Translations under genes and position numbers: made by a program
Notes under the pieces: generated by a model
Databases searched by the model: none
Told to the model about the DNA's origin: nothing
The model's input: only the letters and a program-made list of their open reading frames with translations
In this document: positions 34,078 to 44,843 of the stretch, piece after piece
Layout: every line of letters starts with the position of its first letter
How positions within the stretch are numbered: the first letter of the stretch is position 1
DNA from: Cryptomeria japonica
Taxonomy: Eukaryota; Streptophyta; Pinopsida; Cupressales; Cupressaceae
Assembly: GCF_030272615.1 (NCBI RefSeq)
Contig: NC_081406.1
Location: 215,569,497 to 215,633,496, forward strand
Direction: 5' to 3'
Length of the DNA stretch: 64,000 bases

Positions 34078-34725
34078 ACGCGCTAAAACAGACGTTTAAT
34101 GCGCTACCTAATTTTCCTGATGCGCTAAAATGAGTTCCCTACGCGCTACTCTGCCCCTGGTTATGCGCTAAAATTTTGATTTCTACAAAATTTTGCTGTA
34201 ACAGGTGAAAAATCCACGCGCTAGACTATGTTTTACATGCACTAACTGTTTCGGTTAATGTGCTGGAAGATGGTTTCTACGCGCTAAGCTGTTTGTTTCA
34301 CGCGCTAAAACTCAAGTCGTTGAATTTAATGTTAAGTTTGTTTGGAAGAGATACGCGCCATACTGGGCATTAGATGCGCTACCTGTTTTGACGAATGCGC
34401 TAATATGTATGTTCTATGCGCTATAATGTATCTTCTATGCGCTAAAACAGGACTGTGAAAAATTTAGTGGAATTTGTTTCGGAAAATCTATGCGCTACAC
34501 TGGGCTTTATACGCGCTAGCTGTTTTGTTGTATGCACTAACTTTGGACACCGACGCGCTAATATATTCTTTGTACGCGCTAGAATGTATTTTAGATGCGC
34601 TAAAGAATAGTTTACTATTTTACTTTATGATTGAAACGCTACCTTTTTTGTTGTACACGCTATTTTGTTCTGTGGATGCGCTAAAAGAACTGTTACACAT
34701 GCTAAGATGTTGCTCTTATGTGCTA
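34078..34725 (-). repeat. 21-bp minisatellite with 137-bp higher-order period (leader of element 2)
   Basis: On the plus strand the core (A)(C/T)GCGCTA starts at 34078, 34099, 34120, 34141, 34163; 34216, 34237, 34258, 34279, 34300; 34353, 34374, 34395, 34416, 34437; 34490, 34511, 34532, 34553, 34574, 34595; and 34634, 34655, 34676, 34697, 34718. Spacing inside blocks is 21 bp almost without exception. The first four blocks are separated by a constant 53-bp linker step, giving a 137-bp higher-order unit. The linkers are themselves similar (AT-rich, with TTTG/GGAA words). Some cores are variants such as ATGCACTA. Confidence 0.93.
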
Positions 34726-35928
34726 AACTGCCCTGATTTTTCCTTTTTGGTATTTTTGTGATGATTTTGATTTTTGTTGAGAGAATTTTCAAGTGGGATG
34801 GATGATTTTCTGAAATACAAAATGCAAGCACGGCACACAAAGTACAATCATTTCACTTAATCTAACATAAAGTGTATGTTCTGTCGAGGATGTGTTCAAA
34901 TCCCCAATGTTTTAATAGGTTGGATACAAGATAAACACTTCAGAAAGACTCTTTATTCAAGGGTCATAAGCAACATCATAGCCCACTAGTCTCGATACTC
35001 CGTCAGCTCAAACAGCTGTGTAACCCCCTAGAGGGCGCCCGGTTTTTTTGCCTTTTGCCAGAAGTTAATCCAAAGTGAATTGCTTCACAGTTGAGTAGTT
35101 ATCTTGGGAGATATATGGTGAGTAATCTTGGGGGCGGATTCTTCCCCACCCTTGCACTATGATGTTACAAATGTTTGGATACTGACTCAGCTCAAAGTTT
35201 TTAATACTATGGTTCTTAATCAGGCTTCTCGTTCGGCCATCAGTGATAAACTCCCTCAGGAGGCTTCCCAACCTTTAGAACAAAGGCTTTACGTATCTCG
35301 AGGATACTGGGGGAAGGCTAATCACTGCGTGCAACCGTTGAAAAGGACTTTCGTCACTTTCCACATTTGATTATAGTGGGTTGGAATTCTTGGCGTCAAA
35401 GCCGTTCCCCACTCAGGTCGTTCCCTTCACATCGGCCATAAATGGCTTTAAGAGTTGATTGCAACTCCTCGGGAAGGCAGGCCTGCTAAAGGTTTTACTG
35501 CTTAAAATACTGAAAGCATAAGAGTGGTTTGGCTTTTTGGTCACCCAGTTAAGGGGAGAGCATATACCTTCCACTTTTGAGACAAGGCAAATAAGCTTGT
35601 TCTTTTTAACCCTCAAGACAATAATTTGCTAACTTCTATTTGGAGATGTTGCTCCAACAAGCATGATGTTCTTTTTAATCGTGCATAGCAATAATTATCT
35701 AATCTATGGAAAATAAAACGTCAACAAAGCAAATTTCAACTTTTTGGAGGTCAACAAAAAGAAAAACGTTTTGCTGTGAAGGCAAACTTCCTCGCTTTAC
35801 CTGCAAGAAACTGTTAAGTCCCTGTAAATAAACAGAACAAGAAAGCTGTTAGTTTGTTTCAGGGGACTTCCACAAGTCTAAATTTTTTTAATTCGATTAC
35901 AAATTTCTTTTTGTTTGTTTTATTTGGG
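34726..35928 (-). other. Middle leader of element 2
   Basis: Non-coding. A segment around 35420-35580 (GGAAGGCA, CTGCTAAAGG, GCTTTTTGGTCACC) has a diverged counterpart in the leader of element 3 near 55360-55450, so it belongs to the element and is not a later insertion. Confidence 0.5.
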
Positions 35929-36329
35929 ATGCGCTACAATACTCTGCGGATGCGCTACTGTTTCTTTTTTGTGTGCTATTTTGTTTCTCGGATGCGCTAT
36001 TCTGTGTGTTAGATGCGCTAATCTGTGGTTTGGTTTTCCCGCGGTCTATTGTGCAGGAAAATTTTGAATTTGATGCGCTAACTGTTTGTTGCAACGCACT
36101 GGAATATGCAGTTTAAGCGCTAAAAGTTGGGGCCGTTGTGCTAATCTGTTGGGTATATGCGCTAATCTATGTTTCGCTGGCGTTGACACCTACAGAAAAA
36201 TTTGTCAAATAGTGTCATGCGCTAGGGAACAGTTTCGACGCGCTAAGACAGTAAGCACACGCGCTAAACAGTAGGCTAGAAGCGCTAAACTGTTAGGCGG
36301 ATGCGCTAAAATATCTTTTCGACGTGTTA
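35929..36329 (-). repeat. Second 21-bp minisatellite, 144-bp higher-order period (leader of element 2)
   Basis: The same GCGCTA core recurs at 35929, 35950, 35971, 35992, 36013; 36073, 36094, 36115, 36136, 36157; and 36217, 36238, 36259, 36280, 36301, 36322. Blocks of five with 21-bp steps are separated by a 60-bp step, so the higher-order unit is 144 bp. The array ends about 65 bp before the primer-binding site. Confidence 0.92.
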
Positions 36330-36395
36330 ATTCTAGTTTCCCGCGTACCTGCAAAAGTCATCAAATTCAAAAAATGATGTGTTATTGGGGGTCGT

Positions 36396-36413
36396 GCCCC
36401 ATGGTGGGCGCCA
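36396..36413 (-). promoter_or_regulatory. Primer-binding site of element 2
   Basis: On the minus strand TGGCGCCCACCATGGGGC follows the LTR end (ACA) after a 4-nt spacer. It has the form of a tRNA 3'-end complement, and element 3 has a near-identical site, which supports it. The primer tRNA was not identified. Confidence 0.75.
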
Positions 36414-36417
36414 GAAA

Positions 36418-37890
36418 TGTATGCGGGAAAAGTGGGCTAATAAAACTTAATATGTGAAAATATTTCAAAATACTAGTCCACACACACACATAGGACTTCT
36501 TGATGCAAGCTATGGAGTAACGTAGTGTTACTCAGCTTCCCAAGGAGGGTCCCATGGTTCTCTATCTCACAATGTCCCTCAAACCAACGTTTTTGCTCTC
36601 AGATTACTGAGCAAAATGGCTTAGGGATGGCAAATATGAGAACGAGAGAGATTTTTAATCGATTTTAGTATGAGATGTGTTGTAAGCTATGTATGATGCT
36701 AAAAATGCAATAAACTATATGATAAGATGACGAGATTAGTATGAATACTATCCTAGCATACTATATTTAGTCTATGATTGAGGTAAAATGATAAAGAAAA
36801 TAATCTAAGCATGCATATTAGTCTAATTTATGATCTAAAAGAGGCTAAATGAGGAGCATATATGAAATGAGAAAGCTTGAAAGAATTTGAGCATAAGTGT
36901 AATGCTTCAAATTTGAAAGATGATTGTTAAAAATGGAGGAATGAGAGCTCTATTTATAGCACAAATAGGGCAATGGATGGTAAGGATTGAAAGGTTTAAT
37001 CAAGGGCCAGGTTTGAAAGTTGGGGATCCATGTGCACAATTGGCACCAATGAAATGGTGACAAGTGTCAACATAGGGTTGGGTTGAGAGAAGAGGTTGGA
37101 GGCATTAAAGGCCTGAGAAGACCTCATGGTTATCTAAAGGCTAAGGGTCAAGTCTAAGTTAGGCTTACCCACTGGATTAAGAGTTAATCCAAGGATAAAC
37201 CTTTGTGCAAATGTTTAAGAGATAATCATGGTCAAAGCATTAATGGCCTGATGAGACCCTTGGGTTGGATAGAGGTTGAGTCAAAACAAATGTTTTAACC
37301 ATGTGGGAGGGTTTGAATTAACCATTAATGGTTACTGGAGACTTTGGGGATTAAGTGGTTGAAGGTTGGAAGCCTTTAATGGTTTTCAAAGACTTTAAGG
37401 GTTTTGGTGGTTGAAGGTTGAAAACCTTCAATGGTTATCCAAGACTTTGGGTCATTTTGAGAAGTGACCTCCCTTTGCTTAGGGATGTGACAAAGTTTAG
37501 AGGAGGGTTAGGTTAATTAGAATCGATTAGAAGATTCTAGAAGGGATTAGGAAGGGGTTTGGGATTTTGCAAGTGGATGGGGGGATAATAGGATTTAATT
37601 GAATTAAATGATTTTCATTCAATTTGGTTGTAATTAAATAAATTTGATTTATTCAATTTAGGATAACTATTTAATTAAATTTGAATTTAATTAAAAGTGG
37701 GTAGGGGGGATTTAATTGAATGAAATGATTTATTCAATAAATGGGTATAGTGAATTTTATTTAAATAAATTGAGTAATTTATTTAATAAAATAGAAGAAT
37801 GTGGATAATTTAATTAAATTGGATTTAATTAAATAGAGAAATGAACATAAAATATTCATTTAGGAATATGGTCATTTTTATACGTCTACA
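36418..37890 (-). repeat. 5' LTR of element 2
   Basis: On the minus strand the LTR starts TGTAGACGTATAAAAATGACC (37890 downward; last base given only for position) and ends TACA at 36418, 1473 bp in all. It is directly followed by spacer and PBS. Flanking bases 37891-37895 (TAACC on plus) should be one copy of the target duplication, but the partner copy was lost with the 3' end. Confidence 0.85.
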
Positions 37891-38007
37891 TAACCCCTTA
37901 CAAATTTTGCAGGGACAATAACATTTTCCATCACCTTTTCTTTTCAAGTTAGACCACAATCTAGCAATTGTCTCCTTATTTTGTTGTTCGTTGATATTGT
38001 CTAACAT
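37891..38007 (-). pseudogene. First recognisable exon of the CACTA transposase, cut by element 2
   Basis: The minus strand reads ATIARLWSNLKRKG-like sequence and a Cys-rich CYCPCKICKGL motif and is then interrupted, in frame, by the LTR of element 2. TNP2 proteins commonly start with such a Cys cluster (transposase-associated domain). Orientation and distance fit the TNP2 gene resuming at 30112. The rest of this exon is missing. Confidence 0.5.
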
Positions 38008-38689
38008 GGTCTTTCTTCATAGGCAATAAAATTGGGCTATAGAACTAGTTATATAGAAGTTGAAATGTTAGTTATGAAATCATGTTTCAGTATTGTATAC
38101 CAAATCAAATTACTTGAAAATAGAAATTATCATCATTGAACCAAAACCATCTAACTCTTCTTTTTCATCTCAAAACATATCTAATGGCTTTGTGGTATGC
38201 AATCCTTGTATAAGATATTAAGTTGACTGATGTCTAATTAGGGTAATCCATGAGTGTGTAATGTGAATTCAGTATCCTAAACATTGGAGAGACCTTATTT
38301 GACTTCCCTAATCAATGTGGTTGGTGTCCTAATATGAAATACTGAGTTCTACCCTTGCCTCTGCATCAAACTTCTCACATCATGTTTCTTCAACAAAACA
38401 CACAAATATGATTTGAGCCAACACCATGAGGATAGGGTCAAGTATCAATATGGAAACTAATCATAATACGTGAAGACAGGGTTCACACATAAGTGTTGGC
38501 TCTCAACAATGCCACACTTCCAAAATTGTCAGCCTCAAGACTTGTCCTATTGGGTGAACACTCATTGATGGCCACAAGGCCAAATCAATGTATGTAGGCT
38601 TCGAACTCCTAACTCTAGGCTAGGAGGACCCTACAGAAGGTCTATGAACACTCACTTGGTCTAGGGGTTTCACTAGAGATATTGAATAG
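38008..38689. other. Non-coding stretch upstream of the CACTA gene
   Basis: No ORF, repeat or terminal motif is recognised. If the CACTA 5' terminus is retained it should lie in or beyond this stretch, but no convincing CACTA end was seen. Confidence 0.4.
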
Positions 38690-38990
38690 GAGAACCTAGA
38701 AGAACCATCACTAGAGATATTGAATAAGAGATAGACTTCTGCTGCTGCATTAAAAGCATTAGCATGTTCTTCATTTATTGATGTAAACTCTCTATGATGC
38801 CACCACAACCAACAAAGGTGTAAAAAGTTGTTTGCAATGCATAGACTTTTAGGATTGTCCTATGAGAAAATAGAATTAAAGTATGGAAGCAGGATCTACC
38901 AGCTCGTGAGGGAATCTTGATGAAAAATAACTGTAAAATATTTGGGCAAGCTTATATACAAAAACTCATGCTTTCTGATGGGTTTATGTC
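38690..38990. repeat. Left arm of inverted repeat, contains a CWC22 fragment
   Basis: This arm is the inverted counterpart of 41862-42150, roughly 80-85 percent similar by eye. Its outer end has the 18-bp word ATTCAATATCTCTAGTGA (as reverse complement) twice, 34 bp apart. The part at about 38720-38885, read on the minus strand, aligns with the MA3-end coding sequence of CWC22 (compare 40110-40290). It has lost its frame, so it is an old fragment. Confidence 0.75.
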
Positions 38991-39845
38991 TGATTGTTTC
39001 TTTTGTATGGAGGTAGGTGCAGTATCTTTCCTATAAACAGAATATTATATCCTAGAATATTTTATATCATTACAAGATTAATATTATAATTTTGCTATTT
39101 ATCATAATCCAAAAGTGAGTATATCTAACTTTCAACAATTGTAACTAGAAAGGTAATAAAGCTATCAGTTTTAAGGAATTTTTGTCAGGGATCAATTGTT
39201 TTCTTTACTCATTCACAACATGGGTATCAAATCAATACTGGGTACAATGTTAATGCTAAAATGGTACTGATTATACTAGTCTCAATGCAAACCTGACCAT
39301 CTATAGAAGGAATAGACATTATAGTTTGATTGATGAGAAATATAAGGTTTGTTTGATTACTCAAGGTCTTCATACATTGGGTATGTCATATGTATGCTCA
39401 TGGATAGCATTTGACATCAAGGAGACAGTAAAGAGACAAAACCCAGGTAGTAGCATATACCCAAATCCATGGGGAGATACAGAAGACATTTTCAAAGTAA
39501 TATCTAAGCACAAAGAATCTTATTGAATTTAGATTTCTAGTTTGCTTATGGTACATCACACAACATGGAAAACAAGAAATACTCAATAAATAACAGGATT
39601 CATTGATCTAGTATTATCACAATCTGCACTTGGCCTTCAATATTTTCTCCTCCTAACACTGTTTATCCATTACCTATCAAGTACAAAACTCTAAAACCTA
39701 TGGCTATTAAAATACATAAGACAACATTGTAGCATCTTATAATCATCTATTATAAAACCAAAGCACTTGGGAGTGATTCTTTTATTTGTCATAGTCCAAG
39801 AAAACGGTGTTTACTGGAGCCTTGAATAACTGACTAGAAATATTT
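38991..39845. other. Between left arm and CWC22 copy
   Basis: AT-rich. A plus-strand ORF of 66 codons (39326-39526) has no recognisable relatives and no supporting context. Part may be the former 3' UTR of the CWC22 transcript. Confidence 0.35.
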
Positions 39846-40775
39846 TTAATTCCTTTTCTTTTTCCTTCTGATTTTTTCACTGTCACTTTCATCCTCCAAG
39901 TCAGATGCCCTTGCCCTTTTGTTTCTTCTTTTTTATTTATACTCATTGTCATGCTTTGAATTATTTTTCTTTCTTGGTGACTCCTTACTGCTCTCATTGT
40001 CAGTTTCACTCTCAGAATCTAAGTCTGATGTATCAAAATCTGACGAACCTGATGAACTAGAAGAATCGTCATTAGAGGTAGATTCATCTGACTCAGAAAT
40101 AGACTTTTGCTGCTGCATTATAAGCCTTGGCATATTCTTCAAATACTCACGTAAACTCTCAGTGATACCACCAAGACCAATAGAAGTAAAGAAATTGATA
40201 GCAAACCGTGAATTTTTGGAATTGTCCTTTGGAAAAATTGAATCAAAAGACTCCTGTATTGTTGGATCATTCAACCTTTCATTAAGCAACAATATACCAA
40301 GCTGCTCTGCCAGCTCCTAGAAGAGAATATTTATAAAAATATGGGAAGAGGAAGTAGTGTCTTCCTCTGTCAGCCATATATAAGCAAGACAATGCCATGG
40401 AAGAGCATCTGTGCCAAGTAAGTGGGCAAAAAACTTTGCAACATTACATAGTTTATTTGTTTCTAGTATGTGTATCATAGAATACTGTTGTACAAAACAC
40501 TTATCAAAAAATTCCTGATAAATTTTATTGATCATACAGAATCTTTGCCCAGGAAGACCATAATAACGAAGGTATGTTCTCTCTTGACTGCAGCATTCTA
40601 ACAACATGATGCATAATTCCATCTCTTGACCAGGTTCAAGCTTGATCTTTAGTAGCTTATGACTAGCTTCCTCGAAATCAACACTTGACATGATTGTCAA
40701 ATAAATTGTACATCTTAAATTGACCAAGTTTGCCTCTGTCTCATCCTATATTCTCAGTGCTTCCTCGCCTTCCTC

Positions 40776-40817
<42 letters not shown>

Positions 40818-41853
40818 TGAATCATCACTTGAATCATTCTCCCCTTCTGCTTCATCTGAAGAAGCATCTCCAAGGATATCTTTCTTCAGTTTTTCATAGG
40901 TTGCCTCATGCTTTAAGAAATCAGGATCTAGATTGAAAACATCCAAACCAGCTTCTTGATCAAGTTCATCTTCTAGGAAAACTTCATGTGTTAACTAATC
41001 TTCTTGCTCTACAAGGTCCAATTCTGGATGCACAGCTGGATGACCCTCAAACTTAGCTTTGTGAATTACAAAAAGGCCTTCAATTAAAAACTGTACTCAT
41101 TTGTCAATTTCCCCCTCATGGAGAATACCTCTAAATCTTTCAAAAATCCCATAGAGACCTTTGGGTGAAAGGTCTTACAACAAAGAACCACATTCTTTCA
41201 TGAACCCAACAGCAACCTCTACACTGTCATCTGTGGGGTTCTCTAGTAAAAGGGTGAGAAGTTCCAAGGAAATGATCTCATGTGCAACTTGTTGATTCAC
41301 TCAATGCGCTATGAATTTGGCTGCTGCTATCAACATGTGCTTGTCATTGTGTTTGTATGCCCTCTTAAGCTGCAAAATAATTCTTCGCAAAAGCAGATTG
41401 CCAACTTTAGGAAATTTTGTATTTACCACAACAACCAATGCAGCAAAAACATATGTAAATCTAGGGGATGCCATTTGGGATCTCATACAAGACCTACAAA
41501 ATAGACCCCTCCCACAGATGAGATTCTCTGCAAACAACTTTGGAATGATGTTCTTGATGTTAGATGCATTTACCTTGTTTACTAACCCATTGATACTCTT
41601 CCGAAGGGCATCCCATGTCATGCGCTGGTATTCCACACTGCTCTTGTCTTCCACATCTTTCATCATTTGAGCTAGCTTAAATGGGGGAATGTAAACACCC
41701 CCACTTCTTCCAACACCCTTCTCAGCTCCTCTTACATGACCTTCGCCATTCCCATTCTAAGATGGAATAGACACAACACCAGAAGTTTTCACTTCCACTA
41801 CCTCTCTATCCCTCTTCTTTCCTGAAGCCCCTTTACAACTTAATTCATGCTTA
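39846..41853 (-). pseudogene. CWC22: Processed pseudogene of splicing factor CWC22
   Basis: One continuous minus-strand frame of about 669 codons, without introns or frameshifts, is broken only by stops (for example TGA 41301, TAA near 41178, TAG near 40995, TAG 40743, TAG 40317, TAA 39933). The order of CWC22 is complete: basic N-terminus, GGVYIPPFKLAQMM, MIF4G domain (RMTWDALRKSINGLVNKVNA, LICGRGLFCRS), acidic linker from a GAT repeat (about 40778-40815), MA3 domain ([60 protein letters not shown]), and a Ser/Asp/Lys-rich tail. In the functional protein MIF4G recruits eIF4A3 to the spliceosome. Loss of all introns indicates a reverse-transcribed copy. It lies between inverted-repeat arms. 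Confidence 0.9.
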
Positions 41854-41861
41854 TTTCTATA

Positions 41862-42150
41862 CATAAACCCATCAGGAAGCATGAGTTTTTGCATATAAGC
41901 TCACCCAAATATTTTATAGTTATTTTTCATCAAGATTCCCTCAGGAGCTGGTAGATCCTGCTTCCATACTTTAATTCTATTTTCTCAAAGGACAATCCTA
42001 AAAATCCATGCATTGCAAACAAATTTTAACACCTTTGTTGGTTGTCGTGGCATCACAAAGAGTTTACATCAATAAATGAAGAACATGCCAATGCTTTTAA
42101 TTCAGCAGCAGAAGTCTATCTCTTATTCAATATCTCTAGTGAAACCTCCA
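41862..42150. repeat. Right arm of inverted repeat, contains a CWC22 fragment
   Basis: Reverse complement of the left arm (38690-38990). On the plus strand, about 41985-42125 aligns with the CWC22 MA3-end coding DNA (GGACAATCC to CAGCAGAAGTCTAT). The inner border abuts the N-terminal end of the CWC22 processed copy within about 10 bp. Reading through on the minus strand, the inner part stays in the same frame as CWC22 with one TGA. Confidence 0.75.
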
Positions 42151-42945
42151 TGATCTTTTGTTGGAGTAGAATTTGTTATATTCTAGAAAGGGTCTTGTCC
42201 TTTGTTGATGGGATATTCATCTACCTCAAGAAATAACTATTCTTTTCTCCAACAAGAAGTGAAACTAAATGAAGATCTAGAACCATGAAATGAATCCTCA
42301 AAAGGATTACTATAGTTAGTTTTGGTAGATAATGATCTGGGTAAAATACTAATGTGGCTTTAGGAAACATTATGTACTAGCTTAGCATACTCTAACAACT
42401 TTGGTATGACATTCTACATCCAATAAAGTCTCCATCGGTATCTCTATTGTGTTTGTGATCTCTAGATTTATGATCTCTATAATATAACTAATATGCGATA
42501 TCTAGATTTATGATCTCTATAATATAACAATCCCATAATTATGTTTCCAGGCATCTATACCAACACAAACATCATGCTAGTGTTCAGCCATAGCAATTGA
42601 TATCCTAATTATAGAATGTGAAATATGCACATAACTATGAATAAAGATTAAGAAAAATAAAGAAAGATGCTTATTGCAAACATAAATGACTAATGGACGA
42701 GTTGAATTCATTGTAGATAGTTTTGAATATCAAATTCACTTATTTGTGTGCATTTAGTAATTCATGTACTTGTGGCCAACCATTTATCTCTTTCATAAAT
42801 TAAACATTTATTAATAACATTAAATGGCTGAGTAATTATGTTTTAGTTGAAATTGAAAATAAAATATTTTATTTCAGGATAGCTCACACTATTCCCTATC
42901 ATATTTTAGACTCTCAGTTTTGTCAGTAGTGGTTTGATGTCTTTG
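42151..42945. other. AT-rich spacer with a short tandem duplication
   Basis: No gene is seen. A 31- to 35-bp direct duplication around GATTTATGATCTCTATAATA is at about 42459-42530. Confidence 0.5.
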
Positions 42946-43780
42946 GAGATGATCATTGCATTTCTTTAGTTACGTTTGCCAGTGTACTCCCAGCTTGTGC
43001 CAAAATGGGAGCTTTGGAATAGGGTATGGACATCCATCAAAGCATAAAAGATAGAGGAATTTTGTCAGATGTAGTTGCAGCTGCTCTGTTAGACATGTAT
43101 GCAAAATTTGGAAGCATAGACAAGGCATGGGAACTATTTGATGGATTGCCTCAAAGAAATGTGGTTTCCTAGACTGCAATGATTGTCGGATATGCATAAA
43201 ATGGATTTGTTGAGAAGGCTTTAGAAACTTTCAAGAAAATGCGATCGGTAGGTGTAAAGCCAAATTCCATGACCATTGCTACTATCCTCCCTACCTATGC
43301 CAAAATGGGAGATTTGGAATAGGGTATGGACATTCATTGAAGCATAAAGGATAGAGGAATTTCGTCAAATGTTGTAGTTGCAACTTCCTTGGTAGACATG
43401 TATGCAAAATGTGGAAGCATAGACAAGGCACATGAACTCTTTGATAGAATGCCTGAAAGAAATGTTGTCTCGTGGACTGCAATGATTGTTGGATATGCAC
43501 AAAATTGATTTGTCGAAAAGGATTTAGACACTTTCAAGCAAATTAAATTGGCAGGCATAAAGCCAAATTCCACAACCTTTGCCAACATCCTCCCTGCTTG
43601 TGCAAAAATGGGAGCTTTGGAGCAGGGTATGGACATCCATCAAAGCATAACAGATAGAGGAATTTTGTTAGGTGTTGTACTTGCAAATGCCCTGCTTGAT
43701 ATGTATGCAAAATGTGCAAACATGGAAAAGGCTTGTGAATTGTTTGATACGATGTCGTAAAGAGATGTGATCTCATGTGA
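42946..43780 (+). pseudogene. PLS-type pentatricopeptide repeat (PPR) pseudogene fragment
   Basis: A single plus-strand frame encodes nearly three P-L-S triplets of 303 bp each. Recurrent words are LPACAKMGALEQGMDIH, LLDMYAKCGS-like and RNVVSWTAMIVGYAQN-like. Stops interrupt it: TAG for Trp in the first VVSW, TAA for Gln in YAQN, TAG for Gln in LEQG (twice), and TGA twice. PLS-type PPR proteins bind organellar RNA and often direct C-to-U editing. No C-terminal E or DYW domain and no targeting peptide remain. There are no introns, as is usual for the family. Both ends fade into AT-rich DNA. Confidence 0.9.
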
Positions 43781-44484
43781 ACAATCAACATGTGCGTATA
43801 TGGGAGGAAGGGATTGATGCGACAAAATTGAATGCTCACTCCTCAATCACAGTTCTATGGTTTTACGAGGAGTGGATTCCTACAGCATATTACGCATTCA
43901 CAGAACCACACCTTTGACTAGAAGCCATCCGGCCTGAGATTGGATAATCAATATGAATACGAGATTGACCAATTTGCATTAAAAACTAGGGCAATTAACC
44001 ACCACATGTCTCATTTCCTAACATCTTTTGCATAAAAAAAGAATCTCTTGAATGGTATATTTTTTGCAACATGAAATTAAGGTGAAGAATCTACCTCCAG
44101 CGTGGGATTGCAAGCAATGCCACAAATGCCTTCGATGCGGGTTTGATGTTGTTGGGGGTTGAAGTTGCCACGGATGCCTACGTGGGATTAAAATGCACAA
44201 ATGAATTGCCCTCTTCTTTTTTTTTAAGTAATGGTCATTGTCGTTGGAATTACGATGAGCTCGAGTAGTTTTTTGAAAAAAAGAAAATTTTCATTGCTAA
44301 TGCCTTCTTCGTCGAAACCAAATGGTAAATTGCCATCGGAATTTCGACGAATTTGGGCATTTTTCAAAAAAAAAATCAAATTTGGCCACAATATACCTTC
44401 TCCATCGGAAATCTAGTCCAAATATATTAGTGAATTCCTATGAACTTCAACTACCATCTAATCTTGGTTTGTCACCTATTTTTA
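43781..44484. other. Unassigned sequence
   Basis: No gene is recognised. Short plus-strand ORFs at 44231-44543 partly overlap the chromodomain remnant but are not convincing. Confidence 0.35.
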
Positions 44485-44813
44485 ATGTTTGTGACTCAAC
44501 TCTTTATAAGTGTAGTGTTGATGCAGGCGAAGAAACAATGTAGGATATTGTTGATGATGACATTCCCAAACATGAACCACCAAAGTTGCATAAGGTTCTA
44601 GATACAAAGGTTGCCAAGTGAACTAGGAGTAAAGTTTACATGGAGTATTTGGTGGCTTGGAAAGGACAACCTAATACTGAAGCAGTCTGGATGATAGAGC
44701 AACAGATCAAAGATCATGGTGCAAACCTGCAGACTCTCATCTCAAGTGGACTTGAGATTTCTTCTTCCAATGAGTATGGTGCAGGAGCACCTCATCAAAA
44801 CCATTCACGATGA
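44485..44813 (+). pseudogene. Chromovirus integrase tail with chromodomain
   Basis: The plus-strand frame (with stops near 44541 and 44619) reads VLDTKVAK, then TRSKVYMEYLVAWKGQPNTE and AVWMIEQQI, ending at TGA 44811-44813. This is the C-terminal chromodomain of chromovirus-type Ty3/gypsy integrases, which steers insertion towards marked chromatin. Everything upstream of it is missing. A purine-rich tract (GATAAGGGAGGA) follows at about 44832-44843. Confidence 0.75.
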
Positions 44814-44843
44814 CAAGTCAAACTCTGATAAGGGAGGATAAGG

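Larger units (their letters stand above)
30187..37890 (-). mobile_element. Tat-type Ty3/gypsy element 2, 3'-truncated
   Basis: Read from 37890 downwards: a 5' LTR, PBS, long leader with two 21-bp repeat arrays, pre-gag ORF, gag, protease, and the beginning of pol with a G-patch motif, where it stops at about 30187. RT, both RNase H domains, integrase and the 3' LTR are missing. The LTR start abuts a coding exon of the CACTA transposase (37891-38007), and the truncated end abuts CACTA intron sequence at 30113-30186, so it was inserted in that transposon and later lost its 3' part together with neighbouring host DNA. Confidence 0.83.

Noticed and set aside
34474-34761. ORF with a seven-residue repeat on the plus strand of the 21-bp array.
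   Set aside because: 21 bp is a multiple of three, so any frame gives a heptad-like peptide. The 137-bp higher-order unit does not keep frame, and the strand is opposite to the element.
34078-36329. CRISPR-like array in the leader of element 2.
   Set aside because: Short cores at 21-bp steps with no unique spacers, no cas genes, and plant retroelement context. It is a minisatellite.
39326-39526. 66-codon plus-strand ORF between the inverted-repeat arm and the CWC22 copy.
   Set aside because: No recognisable family, no supporting splice or regulatory signals. Kept only as unassigned sequence.
40730-40936. Poly-His ORF on the plus strand.
   Set aside because: Antisense shadow of the Asp/Glu-rich linker of the CWC22 copy.
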